27,120 bases of DNA, taken from assembly GCF_000090795.2 (NCBI RefSeq), contig NW_003547067.1, positions 1 through 27,120 on the forward strand, in the 5' to 3' direction. This DNA comes from Amphimedon queenslandica. Taxonomy: Eukaryota > Porifera > Demospongiae > Haplosclerida > Niphatidae. The translations under genes were made by a program, and so were the position numbers. The notes beneath the pieces are model-generated. The model searched no databases. It was not told the origin of the DNA and saw only the letters and a program-made list of their open reading frames with translations. Shown piece after piece: positions 8,680 through 18,539 of this stretch (its first letter is position 1; each line of letters opens with the position of its first letter).

Positions 8680-10990
8680 CTTTGTATGGACATATTTCAA
8701 GTACATGAAAGAAGACAGTGTTTGCCTTGTTAGGCAGGATGTCGTAGTCATTGCGGCCTTTCTTTTCAGCGGAAGTTTCCTACAAATCTAAAGGGGCATT
8801 TAAAAAGCAAACACCAAGAGCAGTTCAAAGAGCTGAAAGAAAGTGAATTGCAGAAAAATGAAGATAGATAGAACAAGAGAAAAAAATCATCCAAAGCTGC
8901 ATTGACAACTTACACTACATCACAAAGAAGTTTGCAAGACACCATAGAAAGGGGAAGAAATTATAGTGTAAGCTGAGAAAGGCATAAAGCTATCACAAGC
9001 AAATGGCCATATTCATTGGTTCTTATAATGACTATTGAGTTTAGTAGAAAATAATGAATTCAAAAGGCTGGTCTCTGTATTGGTCTCTCGAAATGAAGTT
9101 TCTGGTGGTAAAAAAAATGGGAAATGACAGTTGTGTGATGTAAAAATTGAAAGATCATATTTAGCCTCCTTGAGAAAGCAAGGCCGATTAACAAATGTAC
9201 TGACATATGAACAAAGAGTGGAATGACTGTCGTATTTAGGTGTAACGGCCTATTTCTTTTCTACTATGGATCATAAACACCTTAATGTTACACTTTCTGC
9301 TTGTCACTTTCCAACTCCTCACACTGCATCCCAAATTGCTGATCTTGTTCAAGAAATTCTAGTAAATTGAAATATACCACAGAGCAAAATTCAAAGGGTT
9401 CCTACTGATAATGGAAGCAATATGATTGCGGCCTTTAATAACAAGCTAAATCAGAGAAAGAAGTTTGAGAACAAGAAAAGGATAGAAATGACAATGACAA
9501 TGCTAGCATATTTCATTGGATATAGATGATCTCAGTGATGCTGATGATGAAAATAAAACTAAGGGGACAGGAGAAAACTGCAAGAAGAAAGAATCTGATT
9601 CAATACACCATGATCTTGGAAATTTTGAAGAGTGTGAGGATAGCCACAATTTTGCCTTCTTTGGTTTTAAACGTAGCAGTTGCTTCGCACATACCCTACA
9701 ATAAATTGTTAGAGTATCTGATTCCTTACAGTCTTCCAAAGCAGTTATAAAAAGGGCTCACAAACTCATTGCTAAGGTGAACAAATCAACTGAGAAGTGA
9801 CTGATTGAAGCTGAAAAAAAGTTGATCTCAGATTGTCCGACTCTTTGGAGCTCAACCTACTTGTTGCTGTGCACGCTATTGCTGTTGAAAACTGTCTGTT
9901 TTAGAAGAGCCTCATTGGGATAACCTGCCTAATAGTCACTGGAAGCAGATTGAAAGCATAGTCGAGCTATTGAAGCCTTTTGCACATTACACACAACTCA
10001 CAAGTTCAGAGGACACTACAAGCATTTCAGTGGTTATTTCAGTCATTATGGAATTAAGCATTCATTTAGAGACAATGAGTAATGTCAATTGGTTGTGTCT
10101 AATATCTACTATCATGCTTGATGAAATGGAGAGGAGGTTTGGATTCATGATAAATACAACTATGGCTAATTTTGACCCTCTTTATGTCATGTGTACCTAT
10201 TTCAGTCCCACATACAGAAAGATATTAGATAACAAGCAGGTTGCAGCAGCAAAAAGCAACTTACTTAAAGAAATAAATGCACAGCAATAAAAGGAGATGA
10301 CAACAAATGATGAGACAGAAGCATCACAAGGAACTTCAACTCAACATCCTGACACTACTCAAGAGCCTCCAGCCAAAAAATTGAATGATGTAATGGAACT
10401 ATTGAAGGAAAAGCAACAGGCTAAAGACAGATTATGCAATTCTTCTTCATCAGAAGAACAGCACTAGAAGAAGTGGAATGGAAGTTTTGCCAAGTTGATT
10501 TTCAAATAGTTCATAGCTAGGAAACTCTCCTACTTAAGGCTTTGAATAGCATTATTGTTGAACCAGAAGAAATATTGCTTTAGTACGTTGGGAAGGATAA
10601 TTAATAAAGAATGTTTTATTGTACAACTCTCAATAATTCATGATGCGGAATGTGCAGCAAAATTCGATTAAAAAGTTAAATCATTACAAACTATAGCAGA
10701 CTCTATCAATAAAAGTGATATTGATAAGCATATATATTAGGAAGGATTGACAAAGTATTAAAAGTGTATTTTACAGTTCCTCTAACAACAGCAACAGCGG
10801 AAAGATCATTCTCAGACTTAAGTAGATGGAAGACTTTTGTTTGTAGTGCTATGACTCAATAGAGGCTTAATAATCTTCTGATGTTTGATCCTCATGACTC
10901 TCTGACTGATTCTCTTGATCTTGGTAATATTGAAAACCGGTTTGTCTCAGTAAATAGCCGCAAAAAGCACTATTTTGGAAAAATAAATAA
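8680..10990 (+). pseudogene. hAT transposase with BED zinc finger (ZBED-like)
   Basis: The N-terminal BED finger remnant is at 8746-8868: HCGLSFQRKFPTNLKGHLKS followed by KHQEQFKEL, giving the NL..HL...H end of the fold. The catalytic region follows: FLFSTMDHKHLNV and CHFPTPHTASQIADLVQEIL (~9255-9360), then PTDNGSNMIAAF (9400-9435), where the D is the expected second acid. The alpha-helical insertion domain includes HWKQIESIVELLKPFAHYTQ (~9938-10010) and is open to 10290. The C-terminal dimerisation domain reads KVYFTVPLTTATAERSFSDL, then a stop, RLNNLLMF and LDLGNIENRFVSVNSR (~10762-10965). Many stops and frameshifts make it dead. Terminal inverted repeats and an 8-bp duplication were not identified by eye. 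Confidence 0.88.
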
Positions 10991-12099
10991 TTGTTGTTTT
11001 ATGACATATGTTGTTACTTTATCGAATTTAGTTGAAATACCATTCTGGCGTTATGCAATAAATGGAAGGTGTCAAAGTCTCATGTGCTTTGCGAGCCGGA
11101 ATGCGTAGCCCCAACCACATTGTGTGCCATGCATTACTTGACTATGTAAGCAATTTGTAAACCACGAAGCTCATTTAAAAGGCATAATCTTTAAAAATTA
11201 GACTTCATCCTGCAAGCCTGGTTGACAAAACCCACTAATTACCTCACCCATATTATCCAAAATTCAATCGTAGGTCTCTCTGCCACTGTATTGGAGAAAT
11301 GAGCTGCTATGCTTACCAGACTTTATAGAGGACCTTATCTGACTAAAAGATTCCATTGGTACTACTAGTAAGCAAGGCTCTAGACCTTGTTTACATAGAA
11401 AAATGAAAAAAATTTGAGACGTTTTGTTCATCCACCTTTTCTCATCATCATCGTCAAGTCTGAAGTCCTGTCAATCCAGTAGTGGCAGTGTCTCTTGGTA
11501 TTAGTTGATGCTACAAGGATAATTCCTACAAAATCTACTCCAACAGTCTATGTGCAGGTCCATGTCCCGTGAAACCAATCTTCACAAAAGGAAAAAGTAA
11601 TACTATGACTGCTGGTGTACCATCTTAGGTACATGCCGCCATTTTGTTAATTAAAGAAACAACTAGTGCTCCAAAATTTGAGTGTAGTCGCTCATGCTTA
11701 GAATTGTGGTTCTAAGTAATCAGATGTAAATATAAAAATGAATGTGGGCACTGCAGTCAAGGTAGGTAAAATAATGAATTCTTTAATTATTGATGCATAA
11801 TGATTTATACATGTAACCTTAAGTAATTAAAAGAACACAACTTCTCTGCCCAAGTCTTACTGTGGCAAACATAGTCTTTGCAGTTTTAATTCGTTGTTTA
11901 TGAAATGTAATGCTCAGTTATCATTTGTATGTTGTCCATAGTTTGTACTTGTAATTTACTGATATCAAACTAATAATAATTGTGAATTGTTATAATTATA
12001 AATTGAGCATAGCTATAAGGGGTTTGATTTGCCCATGCTCAGATTTGTAGAACTTGTGCTATTTTATGGATGTCCACAAATAAATACACAAAAATTGTA
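10991..12099. other. Long region with little readable content
   Basis: No ORF of interest. AT-rich with scattered hints of old elements. At 11500-11580 the reverse strand reads TVGVDFVGIILVASTNTKRH, which resembles the start of a Gypsy integrase core (VGVDF.GP...) and is annotated separately. The last ~100 bases before 12100 may be the 5' part of the Helitron reading. Confidence 0.4.
11495..11580 (-). pseudogene. Possible short Gypsy integrase trace
   Basis: The reverse strand reads TVGVDFVGIILVASTNT after a stop. The VGVDFVG core with hydrophobic flanks matches the first strand of Gypsy integrase catalytic cores, where the D is the first catalytic acid. Nothing downstream in the same direction completes the domain, and the match is short. 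It could be chance. Confidence 0.3.
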
Positions 12100-13545
12100 A
12101 CGAAGTACCAGTTATACATGTGCAGCAATTAATTGTAAGAAAAATGAAGGTTTAGCAAGAACGTATTGTTACTAAGTGCAAATCTGGATTTCCTTGCCCA
12201 GTTTTTTAAGAAACTGTACTGAAAACTGTCCAACAAAGCCTGAAAGCAGAGAAAAGGATTATCACCTTAAACGGAGCGAGAAAAAAGTGAGAGTCAATGA
12301 CCAAAATTTTCTGCTTCTATTGTTATTGAAGGTGAATATTGATGTATTGTTTACCAGTGAGTGTTCTCTAGCTCTAGCCAAATATGTTAATGGCTACGTG
12401 ACAAAAGCAGAAATAGGTGACATGCAGGATCTTTGGGAAAACATTTTAGAATTAGCATAAGATGTCTTGATAGCCATTCAATTGCACTTTAAAAACGTGA
12501 TATATTACTGGCAAGCCACTACGTAGAAAGTTAAAGGAAGTATCATAGATCGACGTAGAAACGCCACTGAAAAGGAAACAAAATTTTTAATAAAGAAAAC
12601 TCAGTGAATTTAAAGAAATAGCAGCGAACGATCTATCAAAGGAAGACGTAATTGTGGAGGGCCTTGTCACTCACTTTTATTCCAAGAATAAGAAGAATAT
12701 TGCCTTTACAACTTTGTAGCCATACTTAAGTACAAAGGCAAGTATAAAAATGGCAAAAAATTTATGGACCACTACAGAAAGAGCACCTTCCTAATTTTAT
12801 TGAAATCAATGTTTATATCGAAAATTAGAAGGACAGTTTTAATACAATGATTCTCCATTTCATGCCATTTAGAAATGAGAATGTATTAATCAACGATGGT
12901 GAAACTGTCCAAGAATTATTTGATCACCACATTTCGACTACGAAAGGTGTGTCGAAGCAAATGAGAATTTCAGAAAGTTACTCAAGTGTAGAAAGAAATG
13001 AAAAGACAAAATGGCAAAGCAGCCAAAAGAGAAGAGGAAAATGATGTGGAAGACAACAATCGACAATTGATAGGACACATTCAAGATGCAATGAATGATG
13101 TAAGAGATATTGATTGACACTGGGTCTAGTCTGACTCTGCAAGACAGAGAATTGATACTAAATGTAGACCATAAATGCATCTTTGATTATGTAAACGTCA
13201 ACTGTTGAGGCAACTTAAATATGAAAGGAAATTTAAACGAGAGAAAGAGCAATTAAGTGTGAAACCATTGCACATGTTGGTCAGTGGTGTAAATGGCGCC
13301 AGTCAATCTTTCCTTATCGAGGCAAATCAAGCACTAGTGAAAAGCCTCTGGTCAACACAGATGAAACAGACATGTGCAGTCAGTGCTTAATCAGGTTTAG
13401 CAGCTTACAATGTGGGGAGGTACAATGGCACATAATAGAACACGAAGGACAGTGTGCTTTATACTGGGTAATACCAAGGCTAGTCACAAAGTTATGAAAA
13501 GGAAGTTTCAGTATCTAAAATGGTAATAATTAATAGTGCATCAGA
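12100..13545 (+). pseudogene. Helitron Rep-helicase, middle part (helicase N-terminal half)
   Basis: The forward strand reads ERIVTKCKSGFPCPV (~12153-12200), a shift, then KRSEKKVRVNDQNFLLLLLL and SLALAKYVNGYVTKAE (12260-12415), typical of the region between Rep and helicase in animal Helitrons. Fragments follow in shifting frames: ...NYCLYNFVAILKYKGKYKNG (~12690-12760), then DSFNTMILHFMPFRNENVLI (~12832-12890). The PIF1-type helicase starts at QLSVKPLHMLVSGVNGASQS (13250-13309). Here the Walker A motif GxGGxGKS is GVNGASQS, so the catalytic lysine is glutamine (CAA, 13304-13306). TCAVSA.SGLAAYNVG is motif Ia-like (13370-13410). KASHKVMKRKFQYLKMVII leads to the Walker B position, where the reading stops (~13535). 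Inactive. Confidence 0.85.
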
Positions 13546-14045
13546 TCTATGTCAAAATCATGACTGTTCTTGCATTGAAAAACTGCATGTTCATGTCTGA
13601 TCATAACAACTAGATTTGTCATTCAAGATTTGTCAGGTTAATGAATATTTAAAAATCTCAGCAAATTTACACAATAATGATACATGTAGAAATTAGCTAT
13701 TATCTATAGTTTTTACAGTTTCTATTTTCTTAGCCACTAATCTTCGCAGTTTTTAATCTTCTTTTAGCTGATACTTCCTTTATTGCTTTAGGTCAAAAAC
13801 AATCATAGACTACTGGCTATGATGTATGTTGTACATACCTTTGCTTGTCAATGCACTTTTGAGTGCATTTCCTTTTAATCTGATTGCATTGTTTCATAAA
13901 CTTTGTTCGCCAAATTTTCTTTTGACACATTCTAATATTCTAATTATAATGTATCCACACATTAATCTTGTAAATACTGAACTTCAGCCTGGCTTGGAGT
14001 ATTTTTTTGATGCTTCATATACAAAACTGGACATTCTCTTGTAAT

Positions 14046-14200
14046 ATCCATTAGCTGGATGGCATATTTTGATGGGTTTGTGGCCTTTAATTGTAATAGA
14101 TTAACACCAGTGTCTAAAAACATTTCTATTGTAAGTTGTGACACAGTTGTGGAGATACTTCTTACAGTCATAAACTTTGAATCTTCCACAAATTCATCAG
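14046..14200 (-). pseudogene. Short unidentified coding-like fragment (BEN-like?)
   Basis: The reverse strand reads FVEDSKFMTVRSISTTVSQL followed by TIEMFLDTGVNLLQLKATNP and SKYAIQLMDI. Regular helix-like spacing and the TGVN...N...A..LM pattern weakly recall BEN domains, but key positions cannot be confirmed. It may be an exon or a relic of the block inserted in the helicase. I would not assign a function. Confidence 0.25.
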
Positions 14201-14519
14201 CAAAAAATTTCTGTTATAAATAATACTGTATAATTTACAGATACTGGCAAAACATACTGATTTCTTGAGATGCTTGATGTGAGAATTTAACTTTCATTCT
14301 GTTCGACTTAATTTATCCTATATTGACAAAAGTATAAATATTAAAAATTTTTGTACAATATCCTACATTATCACATAAATCAGTTGCAGTAGACGTAATT
14401 TTTGTTTTTTGATATGGAGAGGTTTGGTTCTAGTTTATCAAGCTGAGTTATACAGCTTGCGTAAGCATGTGTGTACTGGTGACAAAATACTTTCATATAA
14501 AAATCTCGTAGACAGATCC

Positions 14520-15024
14520 AGCCCCCGCCTTGATACCTTGATTAAATGTCATTGTATGAAACTTCAGAACACTGTGCCTGGCCACTTTTTTATGCATTGC
14601 CAGTTCCCTTTTTTTTACCTCCAGGGTATTCACGCCACTTATTGCTACTTGTTTGTGCAATGCGCATTATTTTATCTCATACAATATTGGTATCAGGATT
14701 AGATATAGCATACAGAATGCTATCAAAATTTTAAAAACACTGGATATTTGTATAGTGACAAATTATAAAATAAACATGAACTCATTACAACATATTGTTG
14801 CATTTGTAGAACTCTGGGGACCACTGTGGTCTTATTTTATTGTTTGGTCTTATTTTATTTTTTGCTTCGAAAACCTTAATGGTTATTTAGGAAAAATGTG
14901 TCATGGTAGAAATAAAGTAGTTTATCAAATGTCATTTCAATTGCAACTTTGCCCAGACAAGCTACGTGAAATGATTGTTGGAGAAACAATGGAAATGCAG
15001 GCATGCCTTGATAAAATGTTATAA
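14520..15024 (+). pseudogene. DUF4218/Tnp2-type (CMC-like) transposase fragment
   Basis: One frame reads LPPGYSRHLLLLVCAMRIIL followed by SHTILVSGLDIAYRMLSKF (14613-14734). After a frameshift the next frame reads MNSLQHIVAFVELWGPLWSY ... FCFENLNGYLGKMCHGRNK (14776-14910). The H..H..V...GPLW.Y..F.FE..NG.L....HG pattern is the hallmark of the DUF4218 segment that follows Tnp2 transposases of CMC/EnSpm-type elements. The catalytic part upstream was not found. An 18-bp tandem duplication (14827-14862) adds six residues inside the GPLWSYF...FCFE stretch. Reading ends at a stop at 15022-15024. It lies within the Helitron helicase gap. Confidence 0.72.
14827..14862 (+). repeat. 18-bp tandem duplication in the DUF4218-like reading
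   Basis: TGGTCTTATTTTATTGTT is followed at once by TGGTCTTATTTTATTTTT. The duplication keeps frame and gives WSYFIVWSYFIF where related proteins have a single W.Y..F. Confidence 0.85.
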
Positions 15025-15582
15025 AAAAAAGTTATAAATTGCATGAAATTGATGTCAACTGCCATGCTAATAATTAGGTAAACTTTCTATGCATGTCCTC
15101 ACACAGGAAGAAATACTAGTAATCACTTCTCATGGATTCACTTTATGTTAAGATAATGTTACATTTTTCAAGAGACTGATGTTACATAACACAATGTACA
15201 GCAGTGAAGAATATAAAAGATAGGGAAGCAAAAAGGAACAACACCAATTGTTGCTATAGTTTATGTTAAAAAAATTATCATTGTCAATATTTTCAGTAAT
15301 GAAAACAATCATTAGTTACTATATACTTAGTTGCAATAAATTATAGTGTTTTATTTCAATTTACTGTGCTTTTTTTTCTCAGCTATGACTGCTAAAATAT
15401 AATGACTGTAATCATTTCTCATAAAATTTTGTAATGATCTTACTTGGTATAACTTAACTGTGTGATCAGACAATTTTTTGAATAAGATCCTACAAGAGAT
15501 ATCTTACATGATCTTACAAAACCTTGTCAAGAACATACATGTTCTTAGTAAGATTTATTTGCTGGGATAAATAAGTGATTAC
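15025..15582. other. AT-rich spacer with short inverted repeats
   Basis: No coding reading. Contains AAGAACAT-AC-ATGTTCTT (15530-15547 region), a perfect 8-bp hairpin, and repeated AAGATC/GATCTTAC words between 15430 and 15555. These could be the end of the element inserted in the helicase, but no matching opposite terminus was seen. Confidence 0.4.
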
Positions 15583-16125
15583 TTGAATCAGATGAATAGT
15601 TTGCTGCTAAGAATGCCCTCTTTGTTGGTGACATGCTTCAATCACCACCAGTTTGCCAGTGTTTGACAAAGTAACACCATCAACACAGAAATACAGACTT
15701 GGTAGCATGGGTTCAGTAAACAGATACCATCACCTATGATGAATTGACATAAACATAAGACATAAAACCTACCAGAAGTTTTATTAGAAATGTTGGACAA
15801 AGTAAGACAGGGCTTTTGAGACGATCAGACTCTTGCTACAATTTGCAAAAGTGTTTTTGATGGCTTAAAAAAAATTAAAAATATTACAACAGGATGGCAA
15901 CGCCTCAGTTTGTCTGTTTTCAGAAGTAGATATGTGCAAAAAATTTAATGAAACAAACTGTGAAAATAGAAGCCACAAATTTAATTGATGAAACTGGCAA
16001 CATGCATAAAAATGTTGACAGAATAAAAAAGATAGTAACAAAACTGCTGGCATAGAAGCCTAATTAAAATTGGCTGTGGGGGCTAGTGTAATCCTACGTT
16101 GTAATGTAAATAGTGATTGGCCAAT
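15583..16125 (+). pseudogene. Helitron helicase, central part
   Basis: Resumes with FAAKNALFVGDMLQSPPVCQ (~15598-15658), the PIF1 motif III region (GD.LQLPPV), followed by TYDELT, the conserved position of the loop after motif III. In shifted frames come a segment around CKKFNET (~15930-15955) and DETGNMHKNVDRIKKIVTK (~15986-16043), then AGIEA.LKLAVGASVILRCN (16048-16107), the LA.GA.VML..N strand before the last helicase motifs. Several frameshifts and stops. It continues the 12100-13545 fragment across the 2-kb block and is itself cut off at about 16115. Confidence 0.82.
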
Positions 16126-16494
16126 TTTCTTAATTTTCGATAATGATCAATATTTGACTTTTAAAGATAATATTGACTAATAACGATATGATAACGGCAC
16201 CATTTAGAGGTGTGTTAAGTCTGTGGCTAATGATTTTGGTACAGATATAGCTGGACTCATCATGACAGATTATTTTTATGCTCTTGAGCTGTTTTTTTTA
16301 TTGAGGTAGCCTGAGCTAACAACTTGTCAGTTGCTTCATTCTTGCAGTTCAATAGTGCAATTACGTATTAAAATTAATTATTTAACTCTAATAAATGGGC
16401 ATAGTCAATAGCTTGTTAAAAATTGCATAAAAATTTTGATAATGGTTCAAATTGATTCAGTAAATTATTGCTTATGTTTAATACATCGCCCGTC
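16126..16494. mobile_element. Second, ~370-bp insertion in the Helitron helicase
   Basis: Reading stops after ILRCNVNS and resumes as KMGLVNGALGAVKAI from ~16510, which in intact relatives follows within a few residues. The block between is AT-rich with no coding signal. Exact ends, TIRs and duplications were not determined. It may be a decayed MITE or a local rearrangement. Confidence 0.45.
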
Positions 16495-16932
16495 ACTAAA
16501 TGTAATGGTTAAAATGGGATTAGTAAATGGAGCACTTGGTGCAGTGAAGGCCATTTTAAAAATACGCATAACGGTTAAGTTTGCTAGAATTGCTGATCCT
16601 TGTGACATTGAAAAAGTCAAGAGAAAGATTATAGTAATGAGAAATGTCTTTGTGTATAGGAGCCCATTCCTTTAATATTGGTTTTTGCAGATGCAATCAT
16701 TGATCTGTTTGTCAAGGTATTTAGTGCAGGAATGGCTTACGTGGCTCAAGTAGGAACACTGTCTGGTCTTCATTTGACATGTTTCAACCCCAAATCATTA
16801 ATTGATTCCTCTTGTAGCAAAAAAGAAATAAAAAGGTTGAGACAGTTGTATGGACCAGACCTCACACAATATGCCATTCCTACAGATTGTGGCAGTAAAA
16901 AGCTTACACTTACTGAAACTATTGATAAGTGA
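16495..16932 (+). pseudogene. Helitron helicase, C-terminal part
   Basis: Forward-strand reading: KMGLVNGALGAVKAILKIRI and FARIADPCDIEKVKRKIIV to FVYRSPF (16510-16672). After a frameshift come ADAIIDLFVKVFSAGMAYVA and LSGLHLTCFNPKSLI, ending RLRQLYGPDLTQ (16686-16890) and a stop at 16930. This matches the end of PIF1-like Helitron helicases, with FSAGMAYVALSR-type motif VI (here AYVAQVGTLSGLHL, the arginine of the SR pair changed). The motif with TIH..QG is missing, apparently lost near 16675. Confidence 0.85.
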
Positions 16933-17224
16933 CAAGCAAAACTTAAAAAAATATTCCACCACCAAACGTAGCTCATGATAACAGAAGTAGGCCATCAGAC
17001 AGTAAGGGTGATAATGAAGCTAATTGCCCCAAATACCACCTAATGTCGTTAACAGTTATGATAATGATGATGATGACTTACGTTTGATGTAATTGGCACA
17101 GGAGCTAGCCATTTAAAATAACATCTCCAAATGCTGATCCTCAAAAGTATAGTGTAACGCATTAAACTTGGGATACATTAAATTAAATAGACACAAGTTG
17201 ATAATCCAAACCACGAAAGTAACT

Positions 17225-17640
17225 GTACTCATTGGAGCTACTGTGTACCTGGTGATGGTAATTGTTCATTTAATGTCCTGTCTCATGCCATTACAGGTTA
17301 TTACACCTAGCAAAATTTTATCAGATTGGCCATTGTTAGACTCATGCCAAAAATGGAACACTGGCTATGTAGCTGGCTGACCAGAGAAAGAATATATTGC
17401 TGGAAAAGGAATGCATAAAAATTATACATGGGCGGGAGGTATTGAAATGTTAACAATGGCTGATGTACTGTATTCACCTAAAGTAAGTTAGAGATGGAAT
17501 GGAACATATTGACTACTTCCACGTAATGTTGATCCTAATGCACCAGGAATATACTTAACCCTTATTAACTACAACAATTATCTTGTAGTTACATCAATAG
17601 CAGAGGCTAATTATAACAGTGGTGATAAAAATACATGTGA
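17225..17640 (+). pseudogene. OTU-family cysteine protease remnant (Helitron-associated)
   Basis: The forward strand reads YCVPGDGNCSFNVLSHAITG (17239-17298). The DGNC motif, with Cys at 17263-17265 and the Asp two residues before the Asn, is the OTU active-site nucleophile signature, followed by the expected helix. In other frames come EYIAGKGMHKNYTWAGGIEM (W.GGIE..., ~17388-17450) and RNVDPNAPGIYLTLINYNNY (~17523-17582). The usual catalytic His before Y..V appears as Asn here. OTU proteases accompany some animal Helitrons, and this one lies ~300 bp after the helicase end on the same strand, so it probably belonged to the same element. Frameshifted and dead. Confidence 0.72.
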
Positions 17641-17713
17641 TGATGACAAAATGATAATTAATGAAAAAGCATAATAGTTATGGCTGTGGCTTATATTTAA
17701 TAATAATATAAGA

Positions 17714-17975
17714 CAGTGTCATATTGGCCATAGCTTATGAGTGACTAAAGAGCAGTGTCATATTAACCATAAATAATCATAATACTGACACTGTCATATT
17801 GGCCATAGCTTATGAGTGATTAAAGAGCAGTGTCATTTGGCTATAATTAATATAAAGTCATATTGGCGTTATCTTATAATGATTGATTAATAAGCTGTGT
17901 CTTATTGGCCATAACAATTAACCATAATGCATGAATAATGAACCACAGACACTGTTACATTGGCGACAATAAAAT
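17714..17975. repeat. Tandem repeat, ~75-bp period (two ~37-bp halves)
   Basis: The words CAGTGTCATATTGGCCATAG and close variants start at 17714, 17753, 17789, 17828, ~17858, 17895 and 17950. Spacing alternates near 39 and 36 bp. The 75-bp dimer (17714-17788 and 17789-17863) keeps TATGAGTGAYTAAAGAG at the same phase. Copies decay toward the right. No coding potential. It could be a minisatellite, or subterminal repeats of the Helitron or a nearby element. Confidence 0.8.
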
Positions 17976-18062
17976 AACATTGCTTGAATTGAGACACTGT
18001 AAAAGACATCTAAAGACACTGTTTATTCACACTGCTGTATGGCCATCTATTTCCTCTTCAAT

Positions 18063-18098
18063 AAGGGGTGGCTACAGTTGAAGGGGTGGCTACAGTTA
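18063..18098. repeat. Exact-period 18-bp duplication
   Basis: AAGGGGTGGCTACAGTTG is followed immediately by AAGGGGTGGCTACAGTTA. Confidence 0.9.
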
Positions 18099-18539
18099 GA
18101 ATACATTGTCCTTACTGGTTAACAAAACTGTGGGCAACATGTATACTTGACAAAGGTATGTCAACTAGCTCCATTTGTTTTTTAAACTGTATTAGTTGCA
18201 GCACTGTTTATTATCAAACTGGAAGAAACTAGTGCTTAGTGGACCATGCAAACAGGATACGAAAGCTGATATTTCTTATTGTAAAAAATCACTGACAGGT
18301 GTATGTGCTGTATTGTAAATTACGATTATATTTTCCTTCCTGTACCATAACAATGTATCAGAAGGAGAAACAATGCACAATTGCATTGGACAAGCAGAGC
18401 ACTAAATATTATTTGTATAATAGTGACATTTATTACACTTGTAGATGCCTGATATTCCGTACAATCTATAATAATTATGCTTAAATTATGTCAGAACGTT
18501 ACTACTTGCGAGCATGAGCGGCATGGTTTAGCCACCTTT
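18099..18539. other. Spacer without recognised features
   Basis: AT-rich. A 61-codon open stretch at 18299-18484 has no recognisable motif and a composition expected by chance. Confidence 0.4.

Larger units (their letters stand above)
13546..15582. mobile_element. ~2-kb block inserted in the Helitron helicase
   Basis: Helicase reading stops at the Walker B strand (~13540) and resumes with ESDE.FAAKNALFVGDMLQS at 15583, the next conserved helicase part. So the block between is foreign. It holds a DUF4218-type transposase fragment (14520-15024, +), a short reverse-strand reading (14046-14200) and AT-rich sequence. Terminal repeats and a target duplication were not recognised, and more than one insertion may be stacked here. 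Confidence 0.6.

Noticed and set aside
11240..11480. Forward-strand reading around TKRFHWYY as a Gypsy post-integrase segment
   Set aside because: Too short and interrupted. No conserved landmark could be aligned with confidence.
16770..16995. Two reverse-strand open frames
   Set aside because: Both are antisense shadows of the Helitron helicase C-terminus.
17714..17975. CRISPR-like array
   Set aside because: Units are degenerate, spacers are not unique sequences of constant length, and the context is eukaryotic transposons.
18299..18484. 61-codon open frame as a small gene
   Set aside because: No motif, low-complexity Tyr/Ile-rich composition, and length expected by chance in AT-rich DNA.
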